Below are positions 42,909 through 52,368 of a stretch of DNA of 64,000 nucleotides, piece after piece. This stretch comes from Candidatus Kinetoplastidibacterium crithidiae (GTDB lineage: Bacteria; Pseudomonadota; Gammaproteobacteria; Burkholderiales; Burkholderiaceae_B), in NCBI GenBank assembly GCA_019278155.1, contig JADMLC010000005.1, positions 61,980-125,979 on the forward strand, written 5' to 3'. Positions within the stretch are counted from its first letter, which is position 1; the number at the start of each line of letters is the position of its first letter. The notes beneath the pieces are model-generated. The model made no database searches and had not been told where the DNA came from. It worked only from the letters and a program-made list of their open reading frames with translations. Both the position numbers and the translations under genes were made by a program.

Positions 42909-45785
42909 ATGTCTTCTAATAAAGAATCTTTGTCCACATCATATTTATTTGGCGGTAATGCGCCATATGTAGAAGAGTTATACGAGATTTATCTTGATAA
43001 CCCAGGAGCTGTAGCTGAACATTGGCGACAGTACTTTGATCATCTACAGAATTCACCAGCCACAGATGGTAGTGAAAAAACTATAGATCAAGCACATGCT
43101 CCTATAGTAGAGTCTTTTGCTTATAGAGCTAAAACAAATTCTTTTGTTAATAATAGTTCTACATCTTCAGATTTGTCGGTTGCTTCAAAACAAGTATTTG
43201 TGCAATCTATAATTGCTGCCTATAGATCACTAGGAGTTCATTGGGCTGATTTAGATCCTTTGAAAAGAAAAGAACGTTCTGATATTCCTGAATTAGATCC
43301 TGGTTTCTATGGTTTTAAAGAATCTGATCTTGATCAGACCTACTCTTCAAGTAGTACTTATTTTTCAAAATCTAGTACCATGACTTTGAGGGAAATCTTA
43401 AAGTCTTTGAAAAACACATATTGTCGCTCTATAGGTGTTGAGTTTATGCATATATCCAATCCTGTAATAAAAAGATGGGTACAGGAGCGCATGGAATCAA
43501 CTCAAGGAGTAGATATTAATTTAGGTGTTGACGGAAAGCGCCATATATTGCAGCAATTAACTGAAGCTGAAGGTTTAGAAAGATTTTTGCATACAAAATA
43601 TGTCGGCCAGAAACGTTTTTCTCTTGAAGGAGGAGAGAGCTTTATAGCTTCTATGGATGAGGTTGTCAATCATGCTGCTGATCTTGGGATTCAGGAAGTT
43701 ATAGTTGGTATGGCTCATAGAGGGCGTTTAAACATGTTGGTAAATATCATGGGTAAAATGCCTGGTGATTTGTTTGCAGAATTTGAAGGCAAACATTCAC
43801 AATTCCTTAGCGACGGTGATGTTAAGTATCACAATGGTTTTTCTAGTGATCTAGCAACGCGAAGTGGTCCTGTCCATTTGTCTTTAGCTTTTAACCCATC
43901 ACATTTGGAAATAGTTAATCCAGTTGTTGAAGGTAGTGCCAGGGCTAGGCAAGAAAGACGGGAGGATCACAAAGGGAAGCAACAAGTGCTTCCTGTTCTT
44001 GTTCACGGTGACTCTGCTTTTGCTGGTCAAGGCGTTGTTATGGAAACATTGAATCTAGCCTTAACTAGAGGATATGGTACTGGTGGTACAATACATATTG
44101 TCATAAATAATCAAATAGGTTTTACGACATCTGATCCTAGAGATGCTAGATCAACGATATACTGTACAGATGTTGTTAAAATGATTGAGGCGCCAGTATT
44201 TCATGTTAATGGTGATGATCCTGAAGCTGTTGTATTTGCAAGCAGATTAGCTGTTGATTATAGAATGCAGTTTGGTCGTGATGTTGTTATTGATATAGTA
44301 TGTTTCCGTAAGCTTGGTCATAACGAACAAGATACTCCTGCTTTAACGCAGCCTTTGATGTATAGTCGTATTAAACAACATCCAGGAACCCGTAAGCTTT
44401 ATGCTGATAAGTTGATTGATCAAAAAGTTTTGACTGCTGAAGAGGCTGATAATTTTGTAAAAGAATATCGTCAGGTCATGGAAGATGGACAACGTACTAT
44501 TGAGCCAATATTGACTGATCATAAAAGTAAATATGCTATAGATTGGGCGCCATTTTTAAATTCCAAATGGACGGATCATGCAGATACTGCTGTTCCTATT
44601 TCTGAATTGAATCGTATAGGTGAGTTGATAACTAAGGTGCCTGATGGTTTTAATGCACATCCATTAGTTGCCAAATTGCTAAATGATCGTCGTAAAATGT
44701 CTCATGGAGAGATTAATTTAGATTATGGTATGGCTGAACATTTGGCTTTTGCTACTTTGCTAAATTCTGGTTATGCTATAAGAATTACAGGTCAAGATTC
44801 TGGTCGTGGCACATTTACTCATAGGCATGCTGTTTTACATGATCAAAATAGAGAAAAATGGGATGATGGAGTATATATACCTCTTAAAAACATTTCTGAT
44901 TCTCAAGCTCCTTTTGTTGTTATAGATTCTGTTCTTTCGGAGGAAGCTGTATTGGGATTTGAATATGGTTATTCTTGTTCAGAGCCTAATACTCTTACAA
45001 TATGGGAAGCTCAGTTTGGTGACTTTGTAAATGGAGCTCAAGTAGTTATAGACCAATTTATATCATCTGGTGAAGCAAAATGGGGTCGTCAATCTGGTTT
45101 GACTATGATGTTGCCTCATGGTTACGAAGGTCAAGGTCCTGAGCATTCTTCTGGAAGAATTGAAAGATTTTTACAATTATGTTCTGATAACAACATGCAA
45201 GTTGTTCAGCCTACTGCCGCATCACAAATATTTCATTTGTTGCGCAGACAAATGATTCGTCCTTTCCGTAAACCTTTGGTGATTTTTACGCCTAAATCGT
45301 TGTTGCGTAATAAAGATGCAAGTTCTCCATTAGTGGATTTATCTGAAGGATCTTTCAAGATGGTAATTCCAGAAGTGGATGCTAATATCAATTCGAAGTC
45401 AGTGAAAAGATTATTAGCCTGTTCTGGTAAGGTATATTATGACTTAGTGAACTCTCGTAAAGAGCGGTCGTTAGATAATGTTGCTATAATTAGAGTTGAA
45501 CAATTATATCCTTTTGCTCATAAATCTTTTGAGGCTGAATTGCAAAAATATCCTAACTTGTCTGAAATCATATGGGTACAAGATGAACCACAAAATCAAG
45601 GTCCTTGGTATTATATTCAACACCATTTATATGAAAATATGAAAGAGGGTCAAAAACTTGGTTATGCCGGACGTAATGCTTCTGCATCTCCTGCAGTGGG
45701 TTATTTAGCTAAGCATCAAGAACAACAAAAGAATTTAATTGATCAGGCTTTTGCTCAAAAATTTAAAGTTATACTTGCTAAATGA
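42909..45785 (+). CDS. sucA: 2-oxoglutarate dehydrogenase E1
   Basis: Thiamine-diphosphate E1 subunit that decarboxylates 2-oxoglutarate. It is 958 residues, the usual length. The N-terminal FGGNAPYVEELYEIYLDNP region, AHRGRLNMLVN, FNPSHLEIVNPVVEG, the TPP-binding HVNGDDPEAV and LGHNEQDTP, and the C-terminal PQNQGPW are intact. It opens the sucA-sucB-lpdA operon. Shine-Dalgarno AAGGTG lies at the end of the structured leader RNA. Confidence 0.97.
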   Translation: MSSNKESLSTSYLFGGNAPYVEELYEIYLDNPGAVAEHWRQYFDHLQNSPATDGSEKTIDQAHAPIVESFAYRAKTNSFVNNSSTSSDLSVASKQVFVQSIIAAYRSLGVHWADLDPLKRKERSDIPELDPGFYGFKESDLDQTYSSSSTYFSKSSTMTLREILKSLKNTYCRSIGVEFMHISNPVIKRWVQERMESTQGVDINLGVDGKRHILQQLTEAEGLERFLHTKYVGQKRFSLEGGESFIASMDEVVNHAADLGIQEVIVGMAHRGRLNMLVNIMGKMPGDLFAEFEGKHSQFLSDGDVKYHNGFSSDLATRSGPVHLSLAFNPSHLEIVNPVVEGSARARQERREDHKGKQQVLPVLVHGDSAFAGQGVVMETLNLALTRGYGTGGTIHIVINNQIGFTTSDPRDARSTIYCTDVVKMIEAPVFHVNGDDPEAVVFASRLAVDYRMQFGRDVVIDIVCFRKLGHNEQDTPALTQPLMYSRIKQHPGTRKLYADKLIDQKVLTAEEADNFVKEYRQVMEDGQRTIEPILTDHKSKYAIDWAPFLNSKWTDHADTAVPISELNRIGELITKVPDGFNAHPLVAKLLNDRRKMSHGEINLDYGMAEHLAFATLLNSGYAIRITGQDSGRGTFTHRHAVLHDQNREKWDDGVYIPLKNISDSQAPFVVIDSVLSEEAVLGFEYGYSCSEPNTLTIWEAQFGDFVNGAQVVIDQFISSGEAKWGRQSGLTMMLPHGYEGQGPEHSSGRIERFLQLCSDNNMQVVQPTAASQIFHLLRRQMIRPFRKPLVIFTPKSLLRNKDASSPLVDLSEGSFKMVIPEVDANINSKSVKRLLACSGKVYYDLVNSRKERSLDNVAIIRVEQLYPFAHKSFEAELQKYPNLSEIIWVQDEPQNQGPWYYIQHHLYENMKEGQKLGYAGRNASASPAVGYLAKHQEQQKNLIDQAFAQKFKVILAK

Positions 45786-45824
45786 TATTTTTATAATTGT
45801 TAATGAATTACGGGATTTACCATT

Positions 45825-47042
45825 ATGGCTATTATTGATGTTGTTGTTCCTCAGTTATCTGAGTCTATTTCAGAAGCTACTATGATGACTTGGAAAAAGA
45901 GCGTGGGTTCTTTTGTAGAGTCAGATGAGATTTTAATTGAGATTGAAACTGATAAAGTTGTTTTAGAAGTTCCAGCTCCATCCTCTGGTGTGTTAATAGA
46001 AATAGTTAGAGGAGACAGTAGTACTGTTGTTTCTGGCGAGTTGATTGCAAAAATAGATACTGCTGCTGCTAAAACAGCATCTGTAGATGTCTCTAAAAAT
46101 ATTTCTAATTCTAATGAAGCATCGAATCAAACTTCCAGTCATAGTGTTAAGGATATGAAAAATGTTGCTTCACCAGCAGCTTCAAAAATCTTATCTGAAA
46201 AAGGGTTAGATGTATCATCAATATCTGGTTCTGGAAGGGACGGTAGGGTAACAAAATCTGATGTTTTATCTGCAAAAACTTCAGTTGATGCTGCTAAGCC
46301 TGCGATGGATAATACACAGCCAAAAACATTTTCTATTGATGGAAGGCCAGAACAGCGTGTTCCTATGAGTCGTTTAAGAGCAAGAATTGCTGAACGATTA
46401 ATACAGTCTCAACAGGAAAATGCTATATTAACTACTTTTAATGAAGTTAATATGCAGTCTGTTATTGATATCAGACGTAAATATAAAGATAAGTTTGAAA
46501 AAGAACATGGTGTAAAGCTTGGTTTTATGTCTTTTTTTGTGAAAGCTGCTGTTGCTGCTCTGAAGAAATTTCCATTAATTAATGCTTCTATTGATGGCAA
46601 AGATATTATATATCATGGTTATTTTGATATTGGTATTGCTGTTGGTAGTCCAAGAGGTCTTGTTGTTCCAATACTTAGAAATGCAGATCAATTGTCGATA
46701 TCAGATATAGAGAAATCCATTGCTGATTTTGGTAAGAGAGCGGCAGATGGCAAATTAAGTATAGAAGAAATGACAGGGGGAACATTTTCCATATCAAACG
46801 GTGGTGTTTTCGGGTCAATGTTGTCTACTCCAATAATCAATCCTCCTCAATCCGCTATTCTTGGAATACATGCTACTAAAGAACGTGCTGTTGTTGAAAA
46901 TGGTCAAATAGTTATTCGTCCAATGAATTATCTGGCTTTATCTTATGATCATAGGATTATTGACGGTCGTGAAGCTGTATTGGGGTTAGTTGCTATTAAA
47001 GATGCATTGGAAGATCCACAAAGTCTTTTATTAGATTTGTAA
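45825..47042 (+). CDS. sucB: dihydrolipoyl succinyltransferase E2
   Basis: E2 core of the 2-oxoglutarate dehydrogenase complex, 405 residues. The lipoyl domain has the modified lysine K44 in [12 protein letters not shown] Ser/Ala/Asn-rich linker follows, then the E3-binding domain ([15 protein letters not shown]) and the catalytic domain with the active histidine and aspartate in [12 protein letters not shown]. It is 39 bases downstream of sucA. A hairpin separates it from lpdA. Confidence 0.97.
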   Translation: MAIIDVVVPQLSESISEATMMTWKKSVGSFVESDEILIEIETDKVVLEVPAPSSGVLIEIVRGDSSTVVSGELIAKIDTAAAKTASVDVSKNISNSNEASNQTSSHSVKDMKNVASPAASKILSEKGLDVSSISGSGRDGRVTKSDVLSAKTSVDAAKPAMDNTQPKTFSIDGRPEQRVPMSRLRARIAERLIQSQQENAILTTFNEVNMQSVIDIRRKYKDKFEKEHGVKLGFMSFFVKAAVAALKKFPLINASIDGKDIIYHGYFDIGIAVGSPRGLVVPILRNADQLSISDIEKSIADFGKRAADGKLSIEEMTGGTFSISNGGVFGSMLSTPIINPPQSAILGIHATKERAVVENGQIVIRPMNYLALSYDHRIIDGREAVLGLVAIKDALEDPQSLLLDL

Positions 47043-47061
47043 AGCTTTTTGTTATTTTTTA

Positions 47062-47100
47062 AAATAAGAGTGTTCAATATTATAATGAATACTCTTATTT
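47062..47100 (+). terminator. 15-bp hairpin between sucB and lpdA
   Basis: Positions 47062-47076 pair with 47086-47100 in a 15-bp stem with one G-U pair and a 9-base loop; the right arm ends in TTATTT. The T run is short, so this may be a partial terminator or processing site that lowers lpdA relative to sucAB. Confidence 0.6.
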
Positions 47101-47179
47101 ATGATCTAGATAGTATTTTTATTATTGTTATCAAATATAATATCTAGAGTTTGTAAATTTTTATTTATATTGTAAAAAT

Positions 47180-48604
47180 ATGTCAAAACAATTTGATCTT
47201 GTAGTGATAGGTGCCGGTCCAGGTGGATATATAGCAGCTATTCGTGCTTCTCAGCTTGGATTAAATGTGGCCTGTATAGATGAGTGGAAAAATGTGGATG
47301 GTTCTCCAGCTCCAGGTGGTACATGTACTAATGTTGGTTGTATTCCATCTAAAGCGCTATTGCAATCCTCAGAACATTTTGATCTTGCAAACCATCATTT
47401 TGATGAACATGGTATAGTAGTTTCTAATGTATCACTTAATCTAAAAAAACTTATTTCTCGTAAAAATTCAGTAGTTAAGCAAAATAATGAGGGAATTTTA
47501 TATCTTTTTAAAAAAAATAAAGTTTCTTTTTTTCATGGTCTTGCTTCTTTTGTTGAAAAAAATAAAGATAACATAATAATAAAAGTATCTTCATTGGATG
47601 AAGAATTGTTAGCAAAGAATGTAATAGTTGCTACTGGTTCATCTGCTAGAGAGTATCCAGGTTTGAAATTTGATGAGAAAACTGTTTTATCTAATGATGG
47701 TGCATTAAATATTGAAAATGTTCCCAAGACATTAGGAGTTATAGGTGCTGGAGTTATAGGTCTTGAAATGGGTAGTGTATGGCGTAGGCTTGGTGCAGAT
47801 GTCACTATACTTGAAGCCATGCCTGATTTTCTTATGGCTGCTGACTCTCAAATATCAAAAGAAGCTTTAAAGGTATTCACAAAACAAGGTCTTAATATTA
47901 GAGTTGGTGTTGATATTATTGAGGTTAAAAATCTTGGTAAATCTGTATCTATTAAATATAAAGATAAAGATGCTTCAGTAAAAGACTTGTTAGTTGATAA
48001 AATTATTATTTCTATAGGACGTGTTCCCCGTACTGATGGATTAAATGCTTCAGCAGTTGGTTTAAATATAGACGAACGAGGTTTTATAGTAGTTGATGAT
48101 AATTGTAAAACTAATTTATCAAATGTTTGGGCTGTAGGTGATGTTGTAAGAGGACCTATGTTAGCACATAAAGCTGAAGAGGAAGGTGTTGCTGTTGCTG
48201 AACGTATAGTTGGGCAGCATGGGCATGTCAATTTTAATACTATACCTTCTGTTATATATACTTCGCCAGAAATTGCTTGGGTTGGTAAAAACGAGCAACA
48301 ATTAAAACAGGAAGGTCGTAAATATAAAGTTGGTAGTTTTCCTTTTTTAGCTAATGGTAGAGCAAGAGCATTAGGAGATACAACTGGTTTTGTAAAAATA
48401 ATAGCTGATGCCTCAACTGATGAAGTTTTAGGTGTTCATATTATAGGACCTATGGCTTCTGAGTTAATTTCGGAAGCTGTAACAATTATGGAATTTAAAG
48501 GAGCTGCAGAAGATATAGCTCGTATTTGTCATGCGCACCCAACTCTTTCTGAGTCAATGAAGGAAGCTGCTTTAGCGGTTGATAAGCGTTCTCTAAATTA
48601 TTAG
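47180..48604 (+). CDS. lpdA: dihydrolipoyl dehydrogenase E3
   Basis: FAD/NAD enzyme that reoxidises lipoamide for the 2-oxo acid dehydrogenase complexes, 474 residues. The FAD motif VVIGAGPGGYIAA, the redox disulfide C49/C54 (GGTCTNVGCIPSK), the NAD-binding GAGVIGLEMGSVW and the C-terminal catalytic HAHPTLSE are present. There is no lipoyl domain fused to its N-terminus. It ends the suc operon with a strong terminator. Confidence 0.97.
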   Translation: MSKQFDLVVIGAGPGGYIAAIRASQLGLNVACIDEWKNVDGSPAPGGTCTNVGCIPSKALLQSSEHFDLANHHFDEHGIVVSNVSLNLKKLISRKNSVVKQNNEGILYLFKKNKVSFFHGLASFVEKNKDNIIIKVSSLDEELLAKNVIVATGSSAREYPGLKFDEKTVLSNDGALNIENVPKTLGVIGAGVIGLEMGSVWRRLGADVTILEAMPDFLMAADSQISKEALKVFTKQGLNIRVGVDIIEVKNLGKSVSIKYKDKDASVKDLLVDKIIISIGRVPRTDGLNASAVGLNIDERGFIVVDDNCKTNLSNVWAVGDVVRGPMLAHKAEEEGVAVAERIVGQHGHVNFNTIPSVIYTSPEIAWVGKNEQQLKQEGRKYKVGSFPFLANGRARALGDTTGFVKIIADASTDEVLGVHIIGPMASELISEAVTIMEFKGAAEDIARICHAHPTLSESMKEAALAVDKRSLNY

Positions 48605-48612
48605 TATTGATT

Positions 48613-48655
48613 CCATAATATGATTTAATTAAATCATATTATGGTTTTTGTTTTT
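48613..48655 (+). terminator. perfect hairpin terminator after lpdA
   Basis: Positions 48613-48626 and 48631-48644 are exact reverse complements around AATT (the whole 32 bases are palindromic), followed by TTTTTGTTTTT. This is a textbook intrinsic terminator for the suc operon. Confidence 0.92.
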
Positions 48656-48698
48656 GCTATTTTTTAAGTATTTGTTTTAATTTTATATTATATATTTC

Positions 48699-50033
48699 AT
48701 GAAAACCTGTATTGTTACTGGTATTACTACTTCTGGTACTCCTCATCTCGGTAATTATGCTGGTGCTATTCGTCCAGCTATACAGGCTAGTCTTCATTCA
48801 GATGCAGAGTCGTTTTTTTTTCTAGCAGATTATCATGCCTTAATAAAGTGTTGGGATCCAATCAGATTATGTCGTTCTAGGTTGGAAATAGCAGCCACTT
48901 GGTTGGCAGCTGGTTTAGATGTTGAAAGGGTTATTTTTTATAGACAATCAGATATTTCTGAAATATTAGAGTTATGTTGGATACTCACATGTAGTACCGC
49001 TAAAGGCTTAATGAATAGGGCGCATGCTTATAAGGCGTTAGTTAGTCAAAACTTGTCAAAATGTTTAGATGCAGATGATGGTGTTAGTATGGGGTTATTT
49101 TCTTATCCTGTTCTAATGGCTGCAGATATTTTGCTATTTAAAGCAAATAAGGTTCCAGTAGGGAAAGATCAAATACAACATTTAGAAATGGCTAGAGATA
49201 TAGCTCAAAAATTTAATCATTTATATAATGTTAATTTTTTTGTCTTACCTGAGGCATTTATAGTAGATAATGTTGCGACTTTGCCTGGCTTAGATGGTCG
49301 TAAGATGTCTAAAAGCTATAATAATACTATACCTTTATTTGATGGTGGAGCTAAAAATCTACGTTCTTCTATTATGCGCATAGTAACTGACTCAAGCAAA
49401 CCTGGTGATCCTAAGAATGCAGAAGATTCTCATTTATATATTCTTTTTAGAGCATTTGCTACAGAAGAAGAGTCGCAGTCTTACAAATCAAGTTTGAATA
49501 GTGGTATGTCTTGGGGTGAAGCAAAGAATATCCTATATGAGAAAATAGAAAGTGAGTTATTACCTATGCGTGAGAGATATAATAAACTTATTTCTCAGCC
49601 AGATTTAATAGAAAATATACTTCAATCAGGAGCCCAAAAAGCACGTTTTTTTTCTCAGAATACTATTAAAGATATACGTGATATAGTTGGATTACGTAGT
49701 TTAAATGTAGATATCTGTAATAGTAAAAAACAATGTGTTAATAATCAAACCTCTCATTTTAATAATAAGGACAATAAAGACCATCGCTTTATTTGTTATC
49801 GTGATAATAAAGGATATTTTAAATTTCGTTTAATATCTTCATCTGGTAAAGATATTCTAAAGTCAAGAGGTTCTTTTTCTGATGCTAATAATGTAGGTTC
49901 TTTAATAAAAGATATTAAAATATTTTTACAAAAGATCAAGAGTGAAAAAATGAATGAGTTTGAATATTCACCTATACTAGAGAGTTATGACTTAGATTAT
50001 GATATTCAAGAGTTGAAGAAATTTATTGATTAA
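48699..50033 (+). CDS. trpS: tryptophanyl-tRNA synthetase with C-terminal extension
   Basis: Charges tRNA-Trp. The class I catalytic core covers about residues 1-340, with the HIGH-like PHLGN at 15-19 and the KMSKS motif in DGRKMSKSYNN. At 444 residues it is about 100 longer than the E. coli enzyme. The extra part, after a polar linker, reads FICYRDNKGYFKFRLISSSG and resembles a YegP/DUF1508 repeat. Its 3' end overlaps the convergent bamD by 11 bases. Confidence 0.94.
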   Translation: MKTCIVTGITTSGTPHLGNYAGAIRPAIQASLHSDAESFFFLADYHALIKCWDPIRLCRSRLEIAATWLAAGLDVERVIFYRQSDISEILELCWILTCSTAKGLMNRAHAYKALVSQNLSKCLDADDGVSMGLFSYPVLMAADILLFKANKVPVGKDQIQHLEMARDIAQKFNHLYNVNFFVLPEAFIVDNVATLPGLDGRKMSKSYNNTIPLFDGGAKNLRSSIMRIVTDSSKPGDPKNAEDSHLYILFRAFATEEESQSYKSSLNSGMSWGEAKNILYEKIESELLPMRERYNKLISQPDLIENILQSGAQKARFFSQNTIKDIRDIVGLRSLNVDICNSKKQCVNNQTSHFNNKDNKDHRFICYRDNKGYFKFRLISSSGKDILKSRGSFSDANNVGSLIKDIKIFLQKIKSEKMNEFEYSPILESYDLDYDIQELKKFID

Positions 50034-50775
50034 ATATAAAGTTACTCATATTTAATTCTTGATAAGATCTTTCTAGTATTTGTTTTGCCTTATAGCTATA
50101 AGGAGATTCTTTGAATTGCATGATAAGATTATTGGCGCGATTAATTGATGCTAAATAAGCTTCTTTGTTAAAATAATATTCTGCTATGTTTAATTCATTT
50201 TTCGCTATAGAATTTTTAGTATAGTTAAGTAGTAATTTTGCTTCTTCAACATATTTGCTATTTGGAAAATGCTGTATTAATTCGTCGTAGCTTTTATAGG
50301 CTTCTTGCATTTTTTCGACATCTTTTTCTAGAAAAAGATCTTTATTAAAGAAAGAAATAAATGATTTTTTAGGGGAGAAATTGATCACTCCTTTCATATA
50401 AAGGACATAATCTATATTATTATCTCCAGGGTACTTTTTCTGAAATTGTTCTATGTCGTTTAAAGCTTCTTCTATTTCACAATTCTGCCATTTTATATAT
50501 ATCAAATTTATTAATGATTGTTTATACATTTCTCCAAATGGCCTTATTTTTATAATTTTATGAATTAGTTCTTTTGATTTTATCCAATTTTTATTTTCTA
50601 TTTCTTTGATTGTTTGATCATATAATTGTTTAATCAATGCATCTTCTGAAGATATATTGTCATTTATATAATTTATATTATTGTATGCATATACATTAAA
50701 TGAGAGAATTATCGTTAATAATAAACTGCTATATCTAATGAAATAATTTAGTTTTTTTAAAAAAATATAAGACAT
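50023..50775 (-). CDS. bamD: outer-membrane assembly factor BamD
   Basis: TPR-type subunit of the BAM complex that inserts outer-membrane proteins, 250 residues. IRPFGEMYKQSLINLIYIKW, DYVLYMKGVINF, YDELIQHFPNSKYVEEAK, and IAEYYFNKEAYLASINRANNLI match BamD. The N-terminus has a hydrophobic segment (about 15-30) ending NVYAY, but there is no lipobox cysteine, although BamD is normally a lipoprotein. The C-terminus is a little short. It is divergent from rluD, the usual arrangement. Confidence 0.9.
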   Translation of the reverse strand: MSYIFLKKLNYFIRYSSLLLTIILSFNVYAYNNINYINDNISSEDALIKQLYDQTIKEIENKNWIKSKELIHKIIKIRPFGEMYKQSLINLIYIKWQNCEIEEALNDIEQFQKKYPGDNNIDYVLYMKGVINFSPKKSFISFFNKDLFLEKDVEKMQEAYKSYDELIQHFPNSKYVEEAKLLLNYTKNSIAKNELNIAEYYFNKEAYLASINRANNLIMQFKESPYSYKAKQILERSYQELNMSNFIFNQ

Positions 50776-50834
50776 GGAATGTTTATTGTTTGTTAGTTTA
50801 AAATTTGATTTTATGTATTATACGATTTATTACT

Positions 50835-51788
50835 ATGTTTAATAAATATAATTCTAATTGTTTTAATGAATCTTTTCCAAAAAATATAACTGTTCCTGAA
50901 GGTATTAGTGATAGATTAGATAAAATTTTGTCGTTTTTGATGCCTGATTATTCTAGAGAGCGTATCAAACAATGGATTAAAAATAATCATGTTTTAGTAA
51001 ATGGCAAATCAGTAAAAATACGCCATAATGTTCAATCTGGTGATACAATCACTGTTTGGATACAACCAACATTAGAATCTTTATCATTTAGTCCAGAAAA
51101 TATTAGTTTTGATGTTGTTGATGAAAGTGCTGATTGGATAATTATAAATAAACCAGCAGGATTAGTAACACATCCTGGTTCTGGAAACTGGAAAGGAACT
51201 TTATTAAATGGTTTGTTGTATAAATATCCTGAGTTATTTTATGTGCCACGTGCAGGTATTGTTCATAGACTAGATAAAAATACATCTGGAGTTATGATTG
51301 TTGCTCGTACAATAGAATCTCAGTTATATTTTGTACGACAATTGCAGTTAAGGAACGTTTCTAGAGAATATGTAGCAATAGTCCATGGCCACATATCTGC
51401 AGCTAATACTATAAATAAACCGATTGGTAGAGATGCTAATAATCCTATAAAAATGGCAGTCAAAAATATCATAGCACCCAAAGAAGCTATTACTCATTTT
51501 AAACCAATTTTAAAAGGTGTTACACCAAATGGTTTTAGTGTAACAAAAATTATATGTAAATTAGAAACAGGTAGGACTCATCAAATTAGAGTGCATTTAT
51601 CTAGTATCGGTAATCCTATTCTTGGAGATTCTATTTATAATAGTAATTATATAATTGAGGGGGGTAGGCATATGTTGCATTCAAGATTCTTAAATTTTAC
51701 TAATATTAAAGGTGATTCTTGCCAATTTGAATGCCATATACCTGAAGATATGACTAAAGTTATAAATTTTGTGAAATGGTTTAAATAG
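50835..51788 (+). CDS. rluD: 23S rRNA pseudouridine synthase RluD
   Basis: Makes the pseudouridines of helix 69 in 23S rRNA. ATG at 50835 gives 317 residues; the TTG at 50805 is a less likely start. It has an N-terminal S4 domain (GISDRLDKILSFLMPDYSRERIKQWI) and a catalytic domain with GIVHRLDKNTSGVMIVA and RTHQIRVHLSSIG. Its position next to bamD, as in relatives, supports RluD over RluA or RluC. The pgeF gene often found downstream is absent. Confidence 0.93.
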   Translation: MFNKYNSNCFNESFPKNITVPEGISDRLDKILSFLMPDYSRERIKQWIKNNHVLVNGKSVKIRHNVQSGDTITVWIQPTLESLSFSPENISFDVVDESADWIIINKPAGLVTHPGSGNWKGTLLNGLLYKYPELFYVPRAGIVHRLDKNTSGVMIVARTIESQLYFVRQLQLRNVSREYVAIVHGHISAANTINKPIGRDANNPIKMAVKNIIAPKEAITHFKPILKGVTPNGFSVTKIICKLETGRTHQIRVHLSSIGNPILGDSIYNSNYIIEGGRHMLHSRFLNFTNIKGDSCQFECHIPEDMTKVINFVKWFK

Positions 51789-51799
51789 TTAATAAACTA

Positions 51800-52185
51800 T
51801 GGTGGAGCCGGGGGGAATCGAACCCCCGTCCATTAGTTTTCCATAGTCACTTCTACATGTGTAGTCAGTTTACTTTTTTTAATCTAACAATATGCCAACT
51901 AACAGGCCATAGTTAGACGATTCACTAGAATTAAGTTTAAAATATGTGAAAATATTATAAACTGATTCCTTGTAAATGACACTGCAGCAATGAAATCATT
52001 CCATTTAAGAAACAATCGCATTACCTAACCCAAGGAAAGATTAGTGCAGCGGCTAGAAGAACTAAGCTGCTAGCTTGAAACGCGTATCGTTGGCGTTTAT
52101 ATTTTTTCCAGTGGATTAGCGAGCTTACTGGTGCTCGACATGCTGCGATCTATTTTCCAACCAATGTCGAAACCTTATCGGCCCC
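51800..52185 (-). ncRNA. ssrA: transfer-messenger RNA
   Basis: Rescues stalled ribosomes and tags their proteins. The 3' end on the minus strand is the tRNA-like T arm and acceptor, ending CCACCA at 51800; the 5' end GGGGCCGATAAGG at 52185 pairs with it. The tag frame on the minus strand at 52094-52062 is GCC AAC GAT ACG CGT TTC AAG CTA GCA GCT TAG, giving ANDTRFKLAA. The total of 386 bases with both halves in order fits a one-piece tmRNA. The partner SmpB is not in the window. Confidence 0.96.
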
Positions 52186-52315
52186 TTTATATAATACTGA
52201 TAATAATTAATAAAAACTAAACTGGATTATAACATATAATTAAAAGAAATATTCTAAGTGACTTACCTAGGTTTATTGTCATATGTATTTTAAATATTAT
52301 GTTTATATTTTTATT

Positions 52316-52356
52316 TAACCAGTAATATATTGAATGATTCAATATATTACTGGTTA
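52316..52356. terminator. perfect 18-19-bp hairpin downstream of ompA
   Basis: Positions 52317-52334 and 52338-52355 are exact reverse complements around TGA, and the flanking T-A pair extends the stem. It starts 13 bases after the ompA stop on the minus strand. The sequence after it in the ompA direction is A-rich, not T-rich, so it is either a non-classical terminator or a structure that protects the mRNA 3' end. Confidence 0.65.
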
Positions 52357-52368
52357 GTTCATATGTTA

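Noticed and set aside
51800-51870. A tRNA-like sequence with a GGTTCGATTCC T arm on the minus strand
   Set aside because: It is the 3' end of the tmRNA, not a separate tRNA gene.
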